A DNA stretch of 64,000 nt from Rhodovulum sulfidophilum DSM 1374 (GTDB taxonomy: Bacteria > Pseudomonadota > Alphaproteobacteria > Rhodobacterales > Rhodobacteraceae). This document shows positions 26,239-37,210 of this stretch, one piece after another. The position numbers and the translations under genes were made by a program. How positions within the stretch are numbered: position 1 is the first letter of the stretch; each line of letters starts with the position of its first letter. The stretch is from NCBI RefSeq assembly GCF_001633165.1, contig NZ_CP015418.1:3534001-3598000 (forward strand), read 5' to 3'. The notes beneath the pieces were generated by a model that was not told where the DNA came from, did no database searches, and saw only the letters and a list, made by a program, of their open reading frames with translations.

Positions 26239-26269
26239 GCCTCCCTGCGGCTCCGACCTTCAGGGAGGC
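26239..26269 (+). terminator. Hairpin after prmA
   Basis: A perfect 9-bp inverted repeat (GCCTCCCTG/CAGGGAGGC, 13-base loop) begins 34 bases past the prmA stop. There is no T-run, so it may be a Rho-dependent or 3'-end structure. Confidence 0.4.
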
Positions 26270-26376
26270 GATGTCGCGGCATGGCCTGAAGGCCGGGCCT
26301 TCCGGGCCAAGGCCCGGGCCAGGACGGCCATCCCGCTCGGCAACGATCGCCCCCGCGCCTGACAGGGGTGCCGGGC

Positions 26377-27618
26377 CTATTCGGCCGGGGCGGGCATCAG
26401 CCGCGAGAACACCGTCTCGTTGCCGGGCGCGGGATGGCGCGGGATCATCAGCGCCAGCGACAGCGAGGCCGCCGCCATCCCCGCCGCCAGCAGGAACACG
26501 CCCCCCGGCGAGGTGACCCAGAGATAGCCCAGCGCCGCGGGCAGGAACACCGCCGCGATATGGTTGATGGTGAAGGCCACGGCGGCGGTCGGGGCGATGT
26601 CGCCCGGATCGGCGATCTTCTGGAAATAGGTCTTGAGCGCGAAGGCCAGCGCGAAGAACATGTGGTCGATCACGTAAAGCGTGGCCGCCAGAACCACGCC
26701 CCAGCCCAGATAGTAGATCCCGCCATAGGCGAGGAAGACGCAGATCAGCCCGACATATTCGAAGGCCAGCGCCCGCCTTTCGCCCCAGCGTGCGACCGCT
26801 CTCCCCATCAGCGGCGCGAAGATCATGCCGGCGACGAAGTTGATCAGGAAAAGCGCCGTGACCTCATGCACCTCGAAGCCGAACCGCTCGACCATCATGA
26901 AGGCGGCGAAGACGGTGAAGATCTGCCGCCGCGCGCCCGACATGAATTGCAGCAGGTAGTACAGCCAGTAGCGGCGGCGCAGGATCAGCCGCTTGAGCTG
27001 CGGGTTCGGCGCCTCGAATTGCGGATAGGCCAGCAGGCAGAACAGCGCGGCCGCGGCGGTGAACCCGCCCGAGGCGAGATAGACGAAATTGTAGGACAGA
27101 TCGAAACTCTTCCAGGTGACCACCAGCAGCCCATAGGCCAGAAGCGAGGCGGCCGAGCCCGCCGCCATCAGCCAGCCCAGCGTTTGCGGCGCCTTGTCCT
27201 TCTCGATCCATTGCAGCTGCAGCGACTGGTTCACCGTCTCGTAATAGTGGAACCCGATCGAGCTGAGCATGGTGATGGTGAGGATGCCGCCAAGCGAGGG
27301 GAACCAGGCGGTGACCGCCGTCGCCGCCCCCAGCAGCAGCAGCGCGACGACCCCCAGAACCTGCTCGCGCATGAACATGATCAGCGCGATCACCCCGATC
27401 GCCAGAAAGCCCGGCACCTCGCGCACGGTATGCAGCCAGCCGATCTCGACCCCGGTGAAGCCCGCCGCCTCGATGACGAAATTGTTCAGAAGCGCCGACC
27501 AGGTGGCGAAGGCCACCGGCATGGCAAAGGCCATGACGAACAGAAGCGACACCGGACGGCGCCATAACGGCAACGTTCCGGCATCATCGAGGCGGATGGG
27601 ACGGAAAGACAGGGACAT
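26377..27618 (-). CDS. MFS transporter, substrate unknown
   Basis: This 413-residue integral membrane protein has about twelve hydrophobic segments in two sets, with a cytoplasmic loop (FEAPNPQLKRLILRRRYW) in the middle and the Arg-rich loop GRAVARWGERRALA in the second half, consistent with the major facilitator superfamily. I do not recognise a substrate subfamily. It is divergent from a YeeE/YedE gene (128 bases between starts), so the two may share regulation. Confidence 0.8.
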   Translation of the reverse strand: MSLSFRPIRLDDAGTLPLWRRPVSLLFVMAFAMPVAFATWSALLNNFVIEAAGFTGVEIGWLHTVREVPGFLAIGVIALIMFMREQVLGVVALLLLGAATAVTAWFPSLGGILTITMLSSIGFHYYETVNQSLQLQWIEKDKAPQTLGWLMAAGSAASLLAYGLLVVTWKSFDLSYNFVYLASGGFTAAAALFCLLAYPQFEAPNPQLKRLILRRRYWLYYLLQFMSGARRQIFTVFAAFMMVERFGFEVHEVTALFLINFVAGMIFAPLMGRAVARWGERRALAFEYVGLICVFLAYGGIYYLGWGVVLAATLYVIDHMFFALAFALKTYFQKIADPGDIAPTAAVAFTINHIAAVFLPAALGYLWVTSPGGVFLLAAGMAAASLSLALMIPRHPAPGNETVFSRLMPAPAE

Positions 27619-27746
27619 GGTTTTCCATTATCCATGAAACCTGCGTTTGGCGAGACGTTTCCCGCCCGCTCCGGCCGTGACCCAGATCAAGGCGGGCGGG
27701 GCCGGGCCGACGCAGAAAACCGCCTGAGGGGAGAGAGGAGACCTGC

Positions 27747-28811
27747 ATGGATATCGTCCAACTGGTGGACCGGTTCGGAGAGGGGCCGACGGCCACCCTG
27801 TTCGGGCTGATCGCCGGCGGCCTCTTCGGCGTTGCCGCGCAACGCTCGGCCTTCTGCCTGCGCGCGGCGGCGGTCGAGGTCGCGCGCGGCCAGCTTGGCG
27901 CCCGGCTGGCGGTCTGGCTTCTGTGCTTCTCGACCGCGCTGGTCTGGGTGCAGGCGGCCGAGCTGTCGGGCCTGATGCGCTCGGGCGATGCGCGGATCAT
28001 GGCGGTGCCGGGCTCGTGGTCGGGGGCCATCGCGGGGGGACTTCTCTTCGGCATCGGCATGGTGCTGGCGCGCGGCTGCGCCGGGCGGCTGCTGGTGCTG
28101 GCCGCGACCGGCAACCTGCGCTCGGTGGTCTCGGGGCTGATCTTCGCCGTCGTCGGGCAAATGAGCCTGCATGGCTGGCTGGCGCCGCTGCGCGACCGGA
28201 TCGCGGCGCTTTGGGTGACGGCGGGCGGGCGCAACAGCGATCTTCTGCGCGAGCTGGGGCTGCCGCGCGAGGGCGGGCTGGGGATCGGCCTCGTGATCGC
28301 GGTGCTGGCCCTGTATCTGGCGCGGCGCAACCGGATCTCGTTTCGCAAGCTTGTCTTCGGGGCTGGGGTCGGCTTTGCCGTCGCGGTCGGCTGGGTGCTG
28401 ACCTTCGGGCTGTCGCAGGTCGCCTTCGACCCGGTCCAGGTGCAGAGCCTGACCTTCACCGGCCCCTCGGCCAACACGCTGATGTTCTTCCTCGAACGCC
28501 CGGCGCTATTGCAATTCGACATCGGGCTGGTGCCCGGCGTGTTCCTGGGGGCCTTCGCCGCCGCCTGGATCGGCGGCGACCTGCGGCTGCAGGGCTTCGA
28601 ATCCGAGGTCAACATGCGCAAGGCGATGATCGGGGCGGCGCTGATGGGTTTCGGCGGCATGCTGGCGGGCGGGTGTTCCATCGGCGCGGGCGTGACCGGC
28701 GCCTCGATCTTCGCGGGCACCGCCTGGCTTGCGCTTTTCAGCATGTGGCTCGGCGCGATGGCGACCGATTACCTTCTCGACCGGCCGACCGGGGCCGCGC
28801 GTCCGGTCTGA
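27747..28811 (+). CDS. YeeE/YedE family (TsuA-like) sulfur-compound transporter
   Basis: This 354-residue membrane protein has about nine to ten hydrophobic segments. Its conserved cysteines sit in the family motifs QRSAFCLRAA, LARGCAGRLLVLA and AGGCSIGAGVTGAS. In characterised relatives these positions pass thiosulfate or other sulfur species through the membrane; that function is likely but unproven here. The start at 27747 has GGAG seven bases upstream. It ends three bases short of the convergent priA. Confidence 0.85.
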   Translation: MDIVQLVDRFGEGPTATLFGLIAGGLFGVAAQRSAFCLRAAAVEVARGQLGARLAVWLLCFSTALVWVQAAELSGLMRSGDARIMAVPGSWSGAIAGGLLFGIGMVLARGCAGRLLVLAATGNLRSVVSGLIFAVVGQMSLHGWLAPLRDRIAALWVTAGGRNSDLLRELGLPREGGLGIGLVIAVLALYLARRNRISFRKLVFGAGVGFAVAVGWVLTFGLSQVAFDPVQVQSLTFTGPSANTLMFFLERPALLQFDIGLVPGVFLGAFAAAWIGGDLRLQGFESEVNMRKAMIGAALMGFGGMLAGGCSIGAGVTGASIFAGTAWLALFSMWLGAMATDYLLDRPTGAARPV

Positions 28812-28814
28812 GCC

Positions 28815-31058
28815 TCACATGAAGCTTTGCGGGTCGATATCGACCGCGAGCCGCAGGTTCGGCGGCAGCTTGACCGGCGCGATCCAGTCGGAGATGGCGG
28901 CCTGCAGCGGCACGCCCTTCGGCGCCTTGACCAGCAACCGGACCCGGTGGCGGCCGCGGATCCGCGCGACCGGCGCGGGCGCCGGGCCGAAGACCTGCGC
29001 TCCGACCCGCCGCAGCGCACCGTCATTGCGCGCCAGCCAGGTGCCCAGATCGAAGGCAGGCCTTGCCTCGGGCGCCGACAGGATGATCCCCGCCATCCTT
29101 CCATAGGGCGGCACCCCGGCCGCGCGGCGTTCTTCCGCCTCGGCGCGCCAGAAGCCTTCCTCGTCGCCGGTCAGGATCGCGCGGATCACCGGATGTTCGG
29201 GCTGATAGGTCTGCAACAGCGCCAGCCCCCGCTCGGAGCCGCGCCCGGCCCGCCCCGCGACCTGGCGCATCAGCTGGAAGGTGCGCTCGGCCGCGCGCAG
29301 GTCCGAGCCCTGCAGGCCCAGATCGGCATCGATCACGCCGACCAGCGTCAACAGCGGAAAATTGTGGCCCTTGGCGACAAGCTGGGTGCCGATGATGATA
29401 TCGGCCTCGCCCCCCGCGATGGCCTCGATCTGGGCCTTGAGCGCGCGGGCCGAGCCGAACAGGTCCGAGGACAGCACCGCGACCCGCGCCTCGGGAAACA
29501 GCGCCACCGCCTCTTCGGCCAGCCGCTCGACCCCCGGTCCGACCGGCGCCAGCTTGCCCTCGACGCCGCAGGACGGGCAGGCCTCGGGGATCGAACGGCT
29601 CTCGCCGCATTGATGGCAGACCAGCCGCCGCTGGAAGCGGTGCTCGACCATCCGCGCATCGCAATGCTCGCAGCCGATCATGTGGCCGCAGGCGCGGCAG
29701 ACCGTCAGCGGCGCATAGCCCCGCCGGTTCAGGAACAGAAGCGACTGCCGCGAAGCCCCCAGCCGCGCCCGCACCGCCGCCTCGAGCGCGGGCGAGATCC
29801 AGCGCCCGGGCGCGGTCTCTTCGGCGCGCATGTCGATGGCCTGCATCTCGGGCAGGGTCGCGGTGCCGAAGCGCGAGGACAGGTCGAGCCGCGCATATTT
29901 CCCGGCATCGGCATTGGCCCAGCTTTCCAGCGACGGCGTGGCCGAGGCCAGAACCACCTGTGCCGAACAAAGCGAGGCCCGCAGCACCGCCATGTCGCGC
30001 GCATTGTAGAGAACCCCCTCTTCCTGCTTGTAGGAACTGTCATGTTCCTCATCGACGACAATCAGGCCAAGATCCTGAAACGGCAGGAACAGCGCCGAGC
30101 GCGCCCCCACCACAAGCTGCGCGCCCCCCTCGCCCGCCATCCGCCACAGCCTGCGCCGCTCGACCGAGGTCACGCCCGAATGCCATTCGGCAGGGCGCGC
30201 GCCGAAACGGGCCTCGACCCGGGTCAGGAACTCGGCGGTCAGCGCGATCTCGGGCAAGAGCACCAGCGCCTGGCGGCCCTGCCGCAGGCATTCGGCAACG
30301 GCCTCGAGATAGACCTCGGTCTTGCCCGAGCCGGTCACCCCCTTCAGAAGCGTGGTGCCATAGGCCCCCGAGGCAAGCCCCGCGCAAAGCGTCTGCGCGG
30401 CCTCGGCCTGATCGCCCGCCAGCGCCTTGCCGGGCCGCGCGGGATCGAGCCGCGGATAGGGCCGGTCGCGCGGCTGATCCTCTTCCAGCACCGCGCCCGA
30501 GGGCACCAGCCCCTTGACCACCCCGGTCGAAACCCCGGCCTCGGTCGCCAGCTCGGACAGGGTGAAGGACAGTCCGCCGAAGGCCTCGAGCACCTCCAGC
30601 ACCCGCTCGCGCGGGACCGTCATCCGATCGGGCTGGCCCTCGCCCCGGCGATAGACGCGCAGCGCGCCCGGCGCCTCGCCCAGCCCCGGCGTCCGGGTCG
30701 CCAGCCGCAGCATCAGCGACAAGGGCGTCAGCGTGTAATCGGCGGCCCGGGTCAGGAAGGCCCGCATCTCGTCCCGCATCGGCCGGGCGTCGAGCACGCG
30801 GCCCACCCGGCGCAGCTTTGCGGCATCGAAGCTGCCCTCGCCCGGCCCCCAGACCACGCCCATCACCCGGCGCGGGCCCAGCGGCACCTCGACATAATCG
30901 CCCAGCCCGCAGCCGCCCTCGGGCGCCAGATAATCGAGCACATGGCCCAGCGGCTGCGCCGTCAGCACGCCCACCCGTGCCCCTTCGGGAAAAACCTCTC
31001 TCATCGCAACGCCCCACTCGGCCAGGGCTTCGGGCGGGGTTTCAGCCCGGCCCCGCAT
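28815..31058 (-). CDS. priA: Primosomal protein N', replication restart helicase
   Basis: PriA recognises stalled forks and loads the replisome. The full chain is 747 residues; an internal ATG at 31004 would give 729 and matches where most homologues begin ([14 protein letters not shown]), so the first 18 residues are doubtful. Helicase motifs are [12 protein letters not shown] (Walker A), [17 protein letters not shown] (DEEH box) and [11 protein letters not shown] (motif VI). The zinc-binding cysteines are in [17 protein letters not shown] and VCHQCGES followed by CPSCG. It is divergent from the transaldolase gene. Confidence 0.96.
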   Translation of the reverse strand: MRGRAETPPEALAEWGVAMREVFPEGARVGVLTAQPLGHVLDYLAPEGGCGLGDYVEVPLGPRRVMGVVWGPGEGSFDAAKLRRVGRVLDARPMRDEMRAFLTRAADYTLTPLSLMLRLATRTPGLGEAPGALRVYRRGEGQPDRMTVPRERVLEVLEAFGGLSFTLSELATEAGVSTGVVKGLVPSGAVLEEDQPRDRPYPRLDPARPGKALAGDQAEAAQTLCAGLASGAYGTTLLKGVTGSGKTEVYLEAVAECLRQGRQALVLLPEIALTAEFLTRVEARFGARPAEWHSGVTSVERRRLWRMAGEGGAQLVVGARSALFLPFQDLGLIVVDEEHDSSYKQEEGVLYNARDMAVLRASLCSAQVVLASATPSLESWANADAGKYARLDLSSRFGTATLPEMQAIDMRAEETAPGRWISPALEAAVRARLGASRQSLLFLNRRGYAPLTVCRACGHMIGCEHCDARMVEHRFQRRLVCHQCGESRSIPEACPSCGVEGKLAPVGPGVERLAEEAVALFPEARVAVLSSDLFGSARALKAQIEAIAGGEADIIIGTQLVAKGHNFPLLTLVGVIDADLGLQGSDLRAAERTFQLMRQVAGRAGRGSERGLALLQTYQPEHPVIRAILTGDEEGFWRAEAEERRAAGVPPYGRMAGIILSAPEARPAFDLGTWLARNDGALRRVGAQVFGPAPAPVARIRGRHRVRLLVKAPKGVPLQAAISDWIAPVKLPPNLRLAVDIDPQSFM

Positions 31059-31109
31059 CGGCTATCACCTCCGCGACAGATTGCAGCAAGGCCCGGGGAG
31101 GCTTCTTCC

Positions 31110-31763
31110 ATGAAATTCTTCGTCGATACCGCCGATATCGAGGCGATCCGCGAACTCCACGACCTCGGGATCGTGGATGGCGTGACCACCAACCCGTCGC
31201 TGATCCAGAAATCGGGCCGCGACATCCTCGAGGTCACGAAAGAGATCTGCGATCTGGTCGAGGGCCCGGTCTCGGCCGAGGTGGTGGCGACAGAGGCCGC
31301 CGCGATGATCGAGGAAGGCCGCAAGCTGGCGCAGATCGCGTCGAACATCGCGGTCAAGGTGCCGCTGACCTGGGACGGGCTGAAGGCCTGCAAGACGCTT
31401 TCCGGCGAAGGGCACATGGTCAATGTCACGCTGTGTTTTTCCGCCGCGCAGGCGATCCTTGCCGCCAAGGCCGGTGCCACCTTCGTCTCGCCCTTCATCG
31501 GCCGGCTCGACGACATCAACCTCGACGGTCTGGACCTGATCGCCGATATCCGCACGATCTACAACAACTACGATTTCAGGACCGAGATCCTCGCCGCCTC
31601 GATCCGCTCGGTCAACCATATCAGCGAGGCCGCCAAGATCGGTGCCGATGTCGTGACCGCCCCGCCCGCGGTGCTGCAATCCATGGCCGCGCATCCGCTG
31701 ACCGACAAGGGGCTCGCCGCCTTCATGGCCGACTGGCAAAAAACGGGGCAGAAAATCCTCTGA
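31110..31763 (+). CDS. Transaldolase / fructose-6-phosphate aldolase family
   Basis: This is a short-type transaldolase of 217 residues, acting in sugar-phosphate interconversion. The Schiff-base lysine is Lys83 in [13 protein letters not shown], and [10 protein letters not shown] and [11 protein letters not shown] are conserved. Short-type enzymes include both true transaldolases (tal) and fructose-6-phosphate aldolases (fsa), so the exact reaction is not certain. The start at 31110 follows GGGGAGG. The usual alphaproteobacterial order priA / transaldolase / DUF484 / xerC is kept. Confidence 0.92.
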   Translation: MKFFVDTADIEAIRELHDLGIVDGVTTNPSLIQKSGRDILEVTKEICDLVEGPVSAEVVATEAAAMIEEGRKLAQIASNIAVKVPLTWDGLKACKTLSGEGHMVNVTLCFSAAQAILAAKAGATFVSPFIGRLDDINLDGLDLIADIRTIYNNYDFRTEILAASIRSVNHISEAAKIGADVVTAPPAVLQSMAAHPLTDKGLAAFMADWQKTGQKIL

Positions 31764-31810
31764 GCCTGGTGTATCCTGCCGCAAAACACGACACCCATGA
31801 GGCAGGAAAC

Positions 31811-32518
31811 ATGAGCAGCACCGCCGCGATAGCGGACGATCTTCGCGCGAGGATCATCGACGAACCCACGGTGATCCTCGACGACCCGGACCTGATGCGC
31901 GCCCTTGTCGCGGCCAATGACAAGATGATGGGCGACAATATCGTCGATCTGCGCGGCATCGCGATGGAACGGCTCGAGGCGCGGCTCGACCGGCTGGAAG
32001 AGACCCACCGTTCCGTCATTGCCGCCGCCTACGAGAATCTCGCGGGCACCAACCAGATCCACCGCGCCGTGCTGCGCCTGCTGGAAGCGCCCGATTTCGA
32101 GACCCTGCTGAGCCTTCTGGACGACGATCTGGCGGCGACCCTGCGCGTCGATTGCGTGCGGCTGGTGCTCGAGACCGACGGCGACCGGGCCGAGGCGGCA
32201 CGGGCCGCGCCCGGGGACGCGGTGCGGATCATGAGCGCCGGCTTTGCGCGCAGCTATGCCGGCAACGGCACCAACCGGCCGCCGCGTCGGGTGGTGCTGC
32301 GCCGCACGCCCCCCCATTGCGAGCAGGTCTACGGCGCCGGCGCGGACGCGCTGCGCTCCGAGGCGGTGCTGACGCTCGATCTCGGCGAGGCCCGGCAGCC
32401 CGCGCTGCTGGCCTTGGGCTCGGCCGATGCACAGCAATTCACCCCCAATCAGGGCACCGACCTGATGGATTTCTTCGCCGGAGCCGTCGAAAGGGTGCTC
32501 AGGCGCTGGCTGGCATGA
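31811..32518 (+). CDS. DUF484 family protein
   Basis: This 235-residue GAF-like protein of unknown function is commonly found next to xerC. The N-terminal half is helical with ERLEARLDRLEETHRSVI, and the C-terminal half ends NQGTDLMDFFAGAVERVLRRWLA, a typical DUF484 ending. Its stop overlaps the xerC start by ATGA, so the two are translated as a pair. It follows the transaldolase by about 47 bases. Confidence 0.88.
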   Translation: MSSTAAIADDLRARIIDEPTVILDDPDLMRALVAANDKMMGDNIVDLRGIAMERLEARLDRLEETHRSVIAAAYENLAGTNQIHRAVLRLLEAPDFETLLSLLDDDLAATLRVDCVRLVLETDGDRAEAARAAPGDAVRIMSAGFARSYAGNGTNRPPRRVVLRRTPPHCEQVYGAGADALRSEAVLTLDLGEARQPALLALGSADAQQFTPNQGTDLMDFFAGAVERVLRRWLA

Positions 32519-33438
32519 GCCTCGCGCTCAGCCCGGCGCTGCGCGATGCGCTCGAGGCCTGGCTGGCCGAAGAGCGCGCGCTGGACGGCGCGTCCGAGGC
32601 CACGATCCGGGCCTATGCCACCGATCTGCGCCGGTTTCTGTGCTTTCTCGCCGAATATGACGGCGAGCCCGCCGGTCCGGCCCGGCTGAAGCGGGTCGAG
32701 CTGCGCGATCTGCGGGCCTGGATGGCGCATGAGCGCGGCCGCGGGCTCGGGCCGCGTTCGCTGGCGCGGGCGCTGTCCGCGGTGAAGGGCTTCTTCCGCT
32801 GGTTCGGCAAGCGCGAGGGCTTCGAGCCGACCGCGGTGCTGTCGGTCCGGGCGCCGAAATTCACCCGCAAGCTGCCCCGCCCGCTGGCCGAGGAGGCCGC
32901 CCGCGAGGTGATTGCCGATCTCGGCACGACCCCGGCCGCGCCCTGGATCGCCGCGCGCGACGCGGCGGTCGCGACGCTTCTCTACGGCTCGGGGCTGAGG
33001 ATTTCCGAGGCGCTGGGGCTGAAGGGCCGCGATGCGCCGCTGCCCGAGGTGCTGAGGATCCGCGGCAAGGGCGGCAAGGAGCGGCTGGTGCCCGCGCTGC
33101 CGGTGGCGCGCCAGGCGGTCGACGCCTATCTCGATCTCTGCCCGTTCGAGACCACCCCCGACGCGCCCCTGTTCCGCGGCGCCCGCGGCGGGGCCCTGAA
33201 CCCGCGCCTGGTGGCCCGGGCGATGGAAGGCGCGCGCACACGGCTGGGGCTGCCCGCCTCGGCCACGCCGCACGCGCTTCGCCACAGCTTTGCCACGCAT
33301 CTGCTGGCCGCCGGGGGCGATCTCCGGACCATCCAGGAGCTTCTGGGCCATGCCTCGCTGTCGACGACGCAAGCCTATACCGCGGTGGATACCGTGCGGC
33401 TGATGGAGATCTACGAAGCCGCCCACCCCAAGGCCTGA
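32515..33438 (+). CDS. xerC: Tyrosine recombinase XerC
   Basis: XerC resolves chromosome dimers at dif, with XerD. The 307-residue protein has an N-terminal SAM-like core-binding domain and a catalytic domain with Arg162 (GSGLRISEAL), Lys185 (RIRGKGGKER), His253 and Arg256 (PHALRHSF), His279 (LGHASLSTTQAYT) and the nucleophile Tyr288. The start overlaps the DUF484 stop by four bases. It is the chromosomal recombinase, not a phage integrase: no adjacent mobile genes or attachment sites are present. Confidence 0.94.
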   Translation: MSLALSPALRDALEAWLAEERALDGASEATIRAYATDLRRFLCFLAEYDGEPAGPARLKRVELRDLRAWMAHERGRGLGPRSLARALSAVKGFFRWFGKREGFEPTAVLSVRAPKFTRKLPRPLAEEAAREVIADLGTTPAAPWIAARDAAVATLLYGSGLRISEALGLKGRDAPLPEVLRIRGKGGKERLVPALPVARQAVDAYLDLCPFETTPDAPLFRGARGGALNPRLVARAMEGARTRLGLPASATPHALRHSFATHLLAAGGDLRTIQELLGHASLSTTQAYTAVDTVRLMEIYEAAHPKA

Positions 33439-33594
33439 GCGGCGCGGAGGCAGCGGACCGACGCCCGGCGCGTTCTTTGCAGAAATGCCCCGATCATGTC
33501 CAATTTGATCCACCTTTCCGGTGTTCAATGAATAAGCTCGGACCGTGTCCCCCGACACGGCGCCGGCCCATTGCGACTGCTGGAAAGGACCGCC

Positions 33595-34017
33595 ATGAAT
33601 ATCTCGATGACCAGCTCGGCACTTACCGGGCTCGGCGCTGCGCGGCAAAGCCCTCCGCCGCCGTCTCCGCCGTCCGAGGTTGCCGACACGACATCCAGGC
33701 GCGCCGAAGAAAAGCGTCTCGACCGCCTGGAAATCGAAGACAGCAAAGACTCTGCGTCCCCCACGCTGTCACTGAGGAACTCCGACGACACGTCGGAAAC
33801 CACCAGCGACACCGACGCCGCCTCTGCGCTGAAGCTGCGGACCGAGGTCGCCGACGACACGCCGCCGCCCCCGCCGCCGCCCAGCCAGACCGAATCGATC
33901 ATGCAGGGCGTCATCTCGAGCCTGAGCAATACCGGCTCTTCGGCCGACCAGGCCACGACCCAGGCAGAGGCGCTTTACACCGCGATGCAGCAGATGCTTA
34001 CGGCACAGGACGCCTGA
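33595..34017 (+). CDS. Small Pro/Ser/Thr-rich disordered protein, hypothetical
   Basis: This 140-residue protein is mostly low complexity: a run of Pro/Ser near residues 19-25, charged stretches, TSETTSDTDAAS, and a second Pro run near residue 96. The C-terminal 35 residues (IMQGVISSLSNTGSSADQAT, then TQAEALYTAMQQML) look helical. There is no signal peptide. The start at 33595 follows AGGA with good spacing. Codon usage looks like a normal gene rather than a shadow, and no other strand offers a better frame. Function unknown. Confidence 0.55.
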   Translation: MNISMTSSALTGLGAARQSPPPPSPPSEVADTTSRRAEEKRLDRLEIEDSKDSASPTLSLRNSDDTSETTSDTDAASALKLRTEVADDTPPPPPPPSQTESIMQGVISSLSNTGSSADQATTQAEALYTAMQQMLTAQDA

Positions 34018-34118
34018 CGCGGGAAGCCTGAGCCTGTCCGCCATCTTCGGGGACCGCCAGATGCGCGGCCCCCGGAGATGACATATGCCGTTGCGCCGTC
34101 GCCTCTGCGCAACCGTGC

Positions 34119-37022
34119 CTAGCCCAGAACCGCGCTGCACCGGGCGCAGGTCTGCGGATGCGCGTGCTGCCCCACATCAGGCAGGATCTTCCAGCAGCGG
34201 CCGCATTTCTCGCCCTCGGCCTTCTCGAAGACCACGCCGACGCCATCGACATCGGGCAGGCGGAAGGCCTCCTGCGGGCGCGGATCGCCGCTGAGCTGCA
34301 CCGCCGAGGTGATACAGATATCGGCGAAATCGACCGATTTCAGCGCCTTCAGCACCTCGGCATCGCGCACATGAACCACCGGCGCGGCTTCGAGGCTGGC
34401 CCCGATGACCTTGTCCTTGCGCTGAAGCTCGAGCGCGGCGGTCACGACGCGGCGCACCTGGCGGATATCGGCCCATTTCGCGGCCAGCGCCTCGTCGCGC
34501 CAGTCGGCGGGCGTTTCAGGAATATCCTGCAGATGCACCGAGCCCGCATCCTCGGGGAAGCGCGAAAGCCACACATCCTCCATCGTGAAGACGAGGACCG
34601 GCGCAAGCCAGGTGGTCAGCCGGTGGAACAGGATGTCAAGCACCGTGCGCGCCGCACGACGGGTAAGCCCGTCGGCCGCATCGCAGTAAAGCGCGTCCTT
34701 GCGGATGTCGAAATAGAAGGCCGACAGATCGACGGTGCAGAAGTTGAACAGCGCCTGGAACACGCCCTGGAAGTCGTAGGCGTCATAGCCCTCGCGCACC
34801 TTCACATCGAGCTCGGCCAGCCGGTGCAGCACCCAGCGTTCCAGTTCCGGCATCTCGGCCGGCGCCACCTTCTCGGCCTCGGAGAAGCCCGCCAGGTTGC
34901 CCAGCATGAAGCGCATGGTATTGCGCAGCCGCCGATAGCTGTCGGCCACGCCCTTCAGGATCTCGGGACCGATCCGCTGGTCATTGGTATAGTCGGTCTG
35001 CGCCACCCAGAGCCGGAGGATATCGGCGCCGTATTGCTTGACGACCTCCTCGGGCACGATGGTGTTGCCGAGCGACTTGGACATCTTGTTGCCCTTCTCG
35101 TCCAGCGTGAAGCCGTGGGTCAGCACGCCGCGATAGGGCGCGCGGCCCAGCGTGCCGCAGGCCTGCAGCATCGAGGAATGGAACCAGCCCCGGTGCTGGT
35201 CGGTCCCTTCGAGATACAGATCGGCAATGCCGTCCTCCGAACCATCCGCGCGGTCGCGCAGCACGAAGGCATGGGTCGAGCCGCTGTCGAACCACACATC
35301 CAGCACGTCGAAGACCTGGGTATAGTCCTCGGCATTGTAATCCTTGCCGAGGAAGCGTTCCTTGGCGCCGGGCGCGTACCAGGCATCGGCCCCTTCGGCC
35401 TCGAAGGCGGCAGTGATGCGCGCATTGACGGCCGGATCCTTCAACAGAAAATCGGGATCGTCGGGCCTGGTGCCGGTCTTGACGAAGCAGGTCAGCGGCA
35501 CGCCCCAGGCGCGCTGGCGCGACAGCACCCAGTCGGGGCGCGACTCGATCATCGAATGGATGCGGTTGCGGCCCGATTGCGGCGTCCATTTCACCAGCTG
35601 GTCGATCGAGGCCAGGGCGCGGGCGCGGATGGTGTCGCCATAGGTGTCCATGCCGTCATCCAGCTTGTGGTCGATGGCGGCGAACCATTGCGGCGTGTTG
35701 CGGTAGATCAGCGGCGCCTTGGACCGCCAGCTATGCGGATAGCTGTGCTTGAGCCGCCCGCGCGCGATCAGCGCGCCCGCCTCGACCAGCTTGTCGATGA
35801 CACGGCGGTTGGCATCGCCCTCCTTGCCGTCGGGCCGGATGATCAGCGCCCCCGCGAAAAGCGGCAGATCGGCGCGGTAGGAGCCGTCTTCCAGGACGTT
35901 ATGGGTCATGGGCAGGCGGAATTTCAGCCCGATCTGATAGTCGTCATCGCCATGGCTGGGGGCGGTATGGACAAAGCCCGTGCCGGCATCGTCGGTGACA
36001 TGATCGCCGGGCAGCATGGGCACGTCATAGTCCCATTCGCCATTGCCTCCCTCGATGCCGCGGAAGGGATGCGCAAGCGTCAGCGCGCCCAGCTCGTCGG
36101 CGGACACATCGGCGACCCGCGTCCACATCCCCGGCGTCAGCCGGGCCGAGCCCAGCACGCTTTCGGCCAGCGCATCGGCAAGGATGAAACGGTCGCCAAC
36201 CTTCGCCCAGCATTCCTCGGGCGTGCCGGTGATCTCGTAAAGACCATAGCCGATCCCGGGACCGAAGCAGACCGCGCGGTTCTGCGGGATGGTCCAGGGC
36301 GTGGTGGTCCAGATCACCACCTGCGCGCCGTCCAGCGCCTCGGAGGCGCCCGAAACGATGGGGAACTTCACCCAGATCGTGTGGCTCTGATGGTCGTGAT
36401 ATTCCACCTCGGCCTCGGCCAGCGCGGTCTTCTCGACCGGCGACCACATCACCGGCTTCGAACCCTGGTAAAGCGTGCCGTTCATCAGGAATTTCATGAA
36501 TTCCTCGGCGATCACCGCCTCGGCATGGAAGTCCATGGTCAGATAGGGATCGGCCCAGTTGCCGGTGACGCCCAGGCGCTTGAACTCCTCGCGCTGGACA
36601 TCGACCCAGCCCTCGGCGAAGCGGCGGCATTCCTGGCGGAAATCGACGACATCGACCTTGTCCTTGTCGAGCCCCTTGGCGCGGTACTGTTCCTCGATCT
36701 TCCACTCGATGGGCAGGCCGTGGCAGTCCCAGCCCGGCACATAGCGGGCGTCCCGGCCCATCATCTGCTGGCTGCGGACGATGAAGTCCTTGAGGATCTT
36801 GTTCAGCCCGTGGCCGATATGCAGATGCCCGTTGGCATAGGGAGGGCCGTCATGGAGCGTGAAGGGCGCCCTGCCCTCCTTCTCGCGCAGCCGGTCGTAG
36901 ATGCCGATCCGGGCCCAGCGCTCCAGCCAGTCGGGCTCGCGCTTGGGCAGACCGGCGCGCATCGGGAAGTCGGTTTCGGGCAGGAAAAGGGTGTCTTTGT
37001 AGTCGGGTGTCTCGGCACACAT
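34119..37022 (-). CDS. ileS: Isoleucine--tRNA ligase
   Basis: IleRS charges tRNA-Ile and edits misactivated valine. It has 967 residues. The HIGH motif is in [14 protein letters not shown] (about residue 65), the editing domain follows with [11 protein letters not shown] near its end, and the KMSKS motif is in [15 protein letters not shown]. The C-terminal zinc finger is [11 protein letters not shown] with [10 protein letters not shown] at the very end, as in the bacterial eukaryote-unlike type. The start at 37022 ([20 protein letters not shown]) is the family start; an ATG 72 bases upstream is not. Confidence 0.97.
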   Translation of the reverse strand: MCAETPDYKDTLFLPETDFPMRAGLPKREPDWLERWARIGIYDRLREKEGRAPFTLHDGPPYANGHLHIGHGLNKILKDFIVRSQQMMGRDARYVPGWDCHGLPIEWKIEEQYRAKGLDKDKVDVVDFRQECRRFAEGWVDVQREEFKRLGVTGNWADPYLTMDFHAEAVIAEEFMKFLMNGTLYQGSKPVMWSPVEKTALAEAEVEYHDHQSHTIWVKFPIVSGASEALDGAQVVIWTTTPWTIPQNRAVCFGPGIGYGLYEITGTPEECWAKVGDRFILADALAESVLGSARLTPGMWTRVADVSADELGALTLAHPFRGIEGGNGEWDYDVPMLPGDHVTDDAGTGFVHTAPSHGDDDYQIGLKFRLPMTHNVLEDGSYRADLPLFAGALIIRPDGKEGDANRRVIDKLVEAGALIARGRLKHSYPHSWRSKAPLIYRNTPQWFAAIDHKLDDGMDTYGDTIRARALASIDQLVKWTPQSGRNRIHSMIESRPDWVLSRQRAWGVPLTCFVKTGTRPDDPDFLLKDPAVNARITAAFEAEGADAWYAPGAKERFLGKDYNAEDYTQVFDVLDVWFDSGSTHAFVLRDRADGSEDGIADLYLEGTDQHRGWFHSSMLQACGTLGRAPYRGVLTHGFTLDEKGNKMSKSLGNTIVPEEVVKQYGADILRLWVAQTDYTNDQRIGPEILKGVADSYRRLRNTMRFMLGNLAGFSEAEKVAPAEMPELERWVLHRLAELDVKVREGYDAYDFQGVFQALFNFCTVDLSAFYFDIRKDALYCDAADGLTRRAARTVLDILFHRLTTWLAPVLVFTMEDVWLSRFPEDAGSVHLQDIPETPADWRDEALAAKWADIRQVRRVVTAALELQRKDKVIGASLEAAPVVHVRDAEVLKALKSVDFADICITSAVQLSGDPRPQEAFRLPDVDGVGVVFEKAEGEKCGRCWKILPDVGQHAHPQTCARCSAVLG

Positions 37023-37210
37023 GGCAAAAATCCTCGGAGTGCGATCCGGATTACGGTCTTGTTGATGTCTGGAAAGTTCGGCGCGACGGGTCAAGCGCCT
37101 TTGCCCGGTCGCTCTGGATCAGAGCGCCGGGCCCGTAATTCGACGGATCGGCCAGACAGGGCAAGGCATGCCGGTTCTATAGACAGGCCCCGGACCGAGG
37201 TAAAGCGCCG

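Noticed and set aside
28827..31109. Plus-strand frame running into the transaldolase gene from within priA
   Set aside because: The part before 31110 is the antisense of priA; the true start has its own ribosome site.
32515..33438. Possible integrase of a mobile element
   Set aside because: Length, gene order with DUF484 and absence of att-like duplications fit chromosomal XerC.
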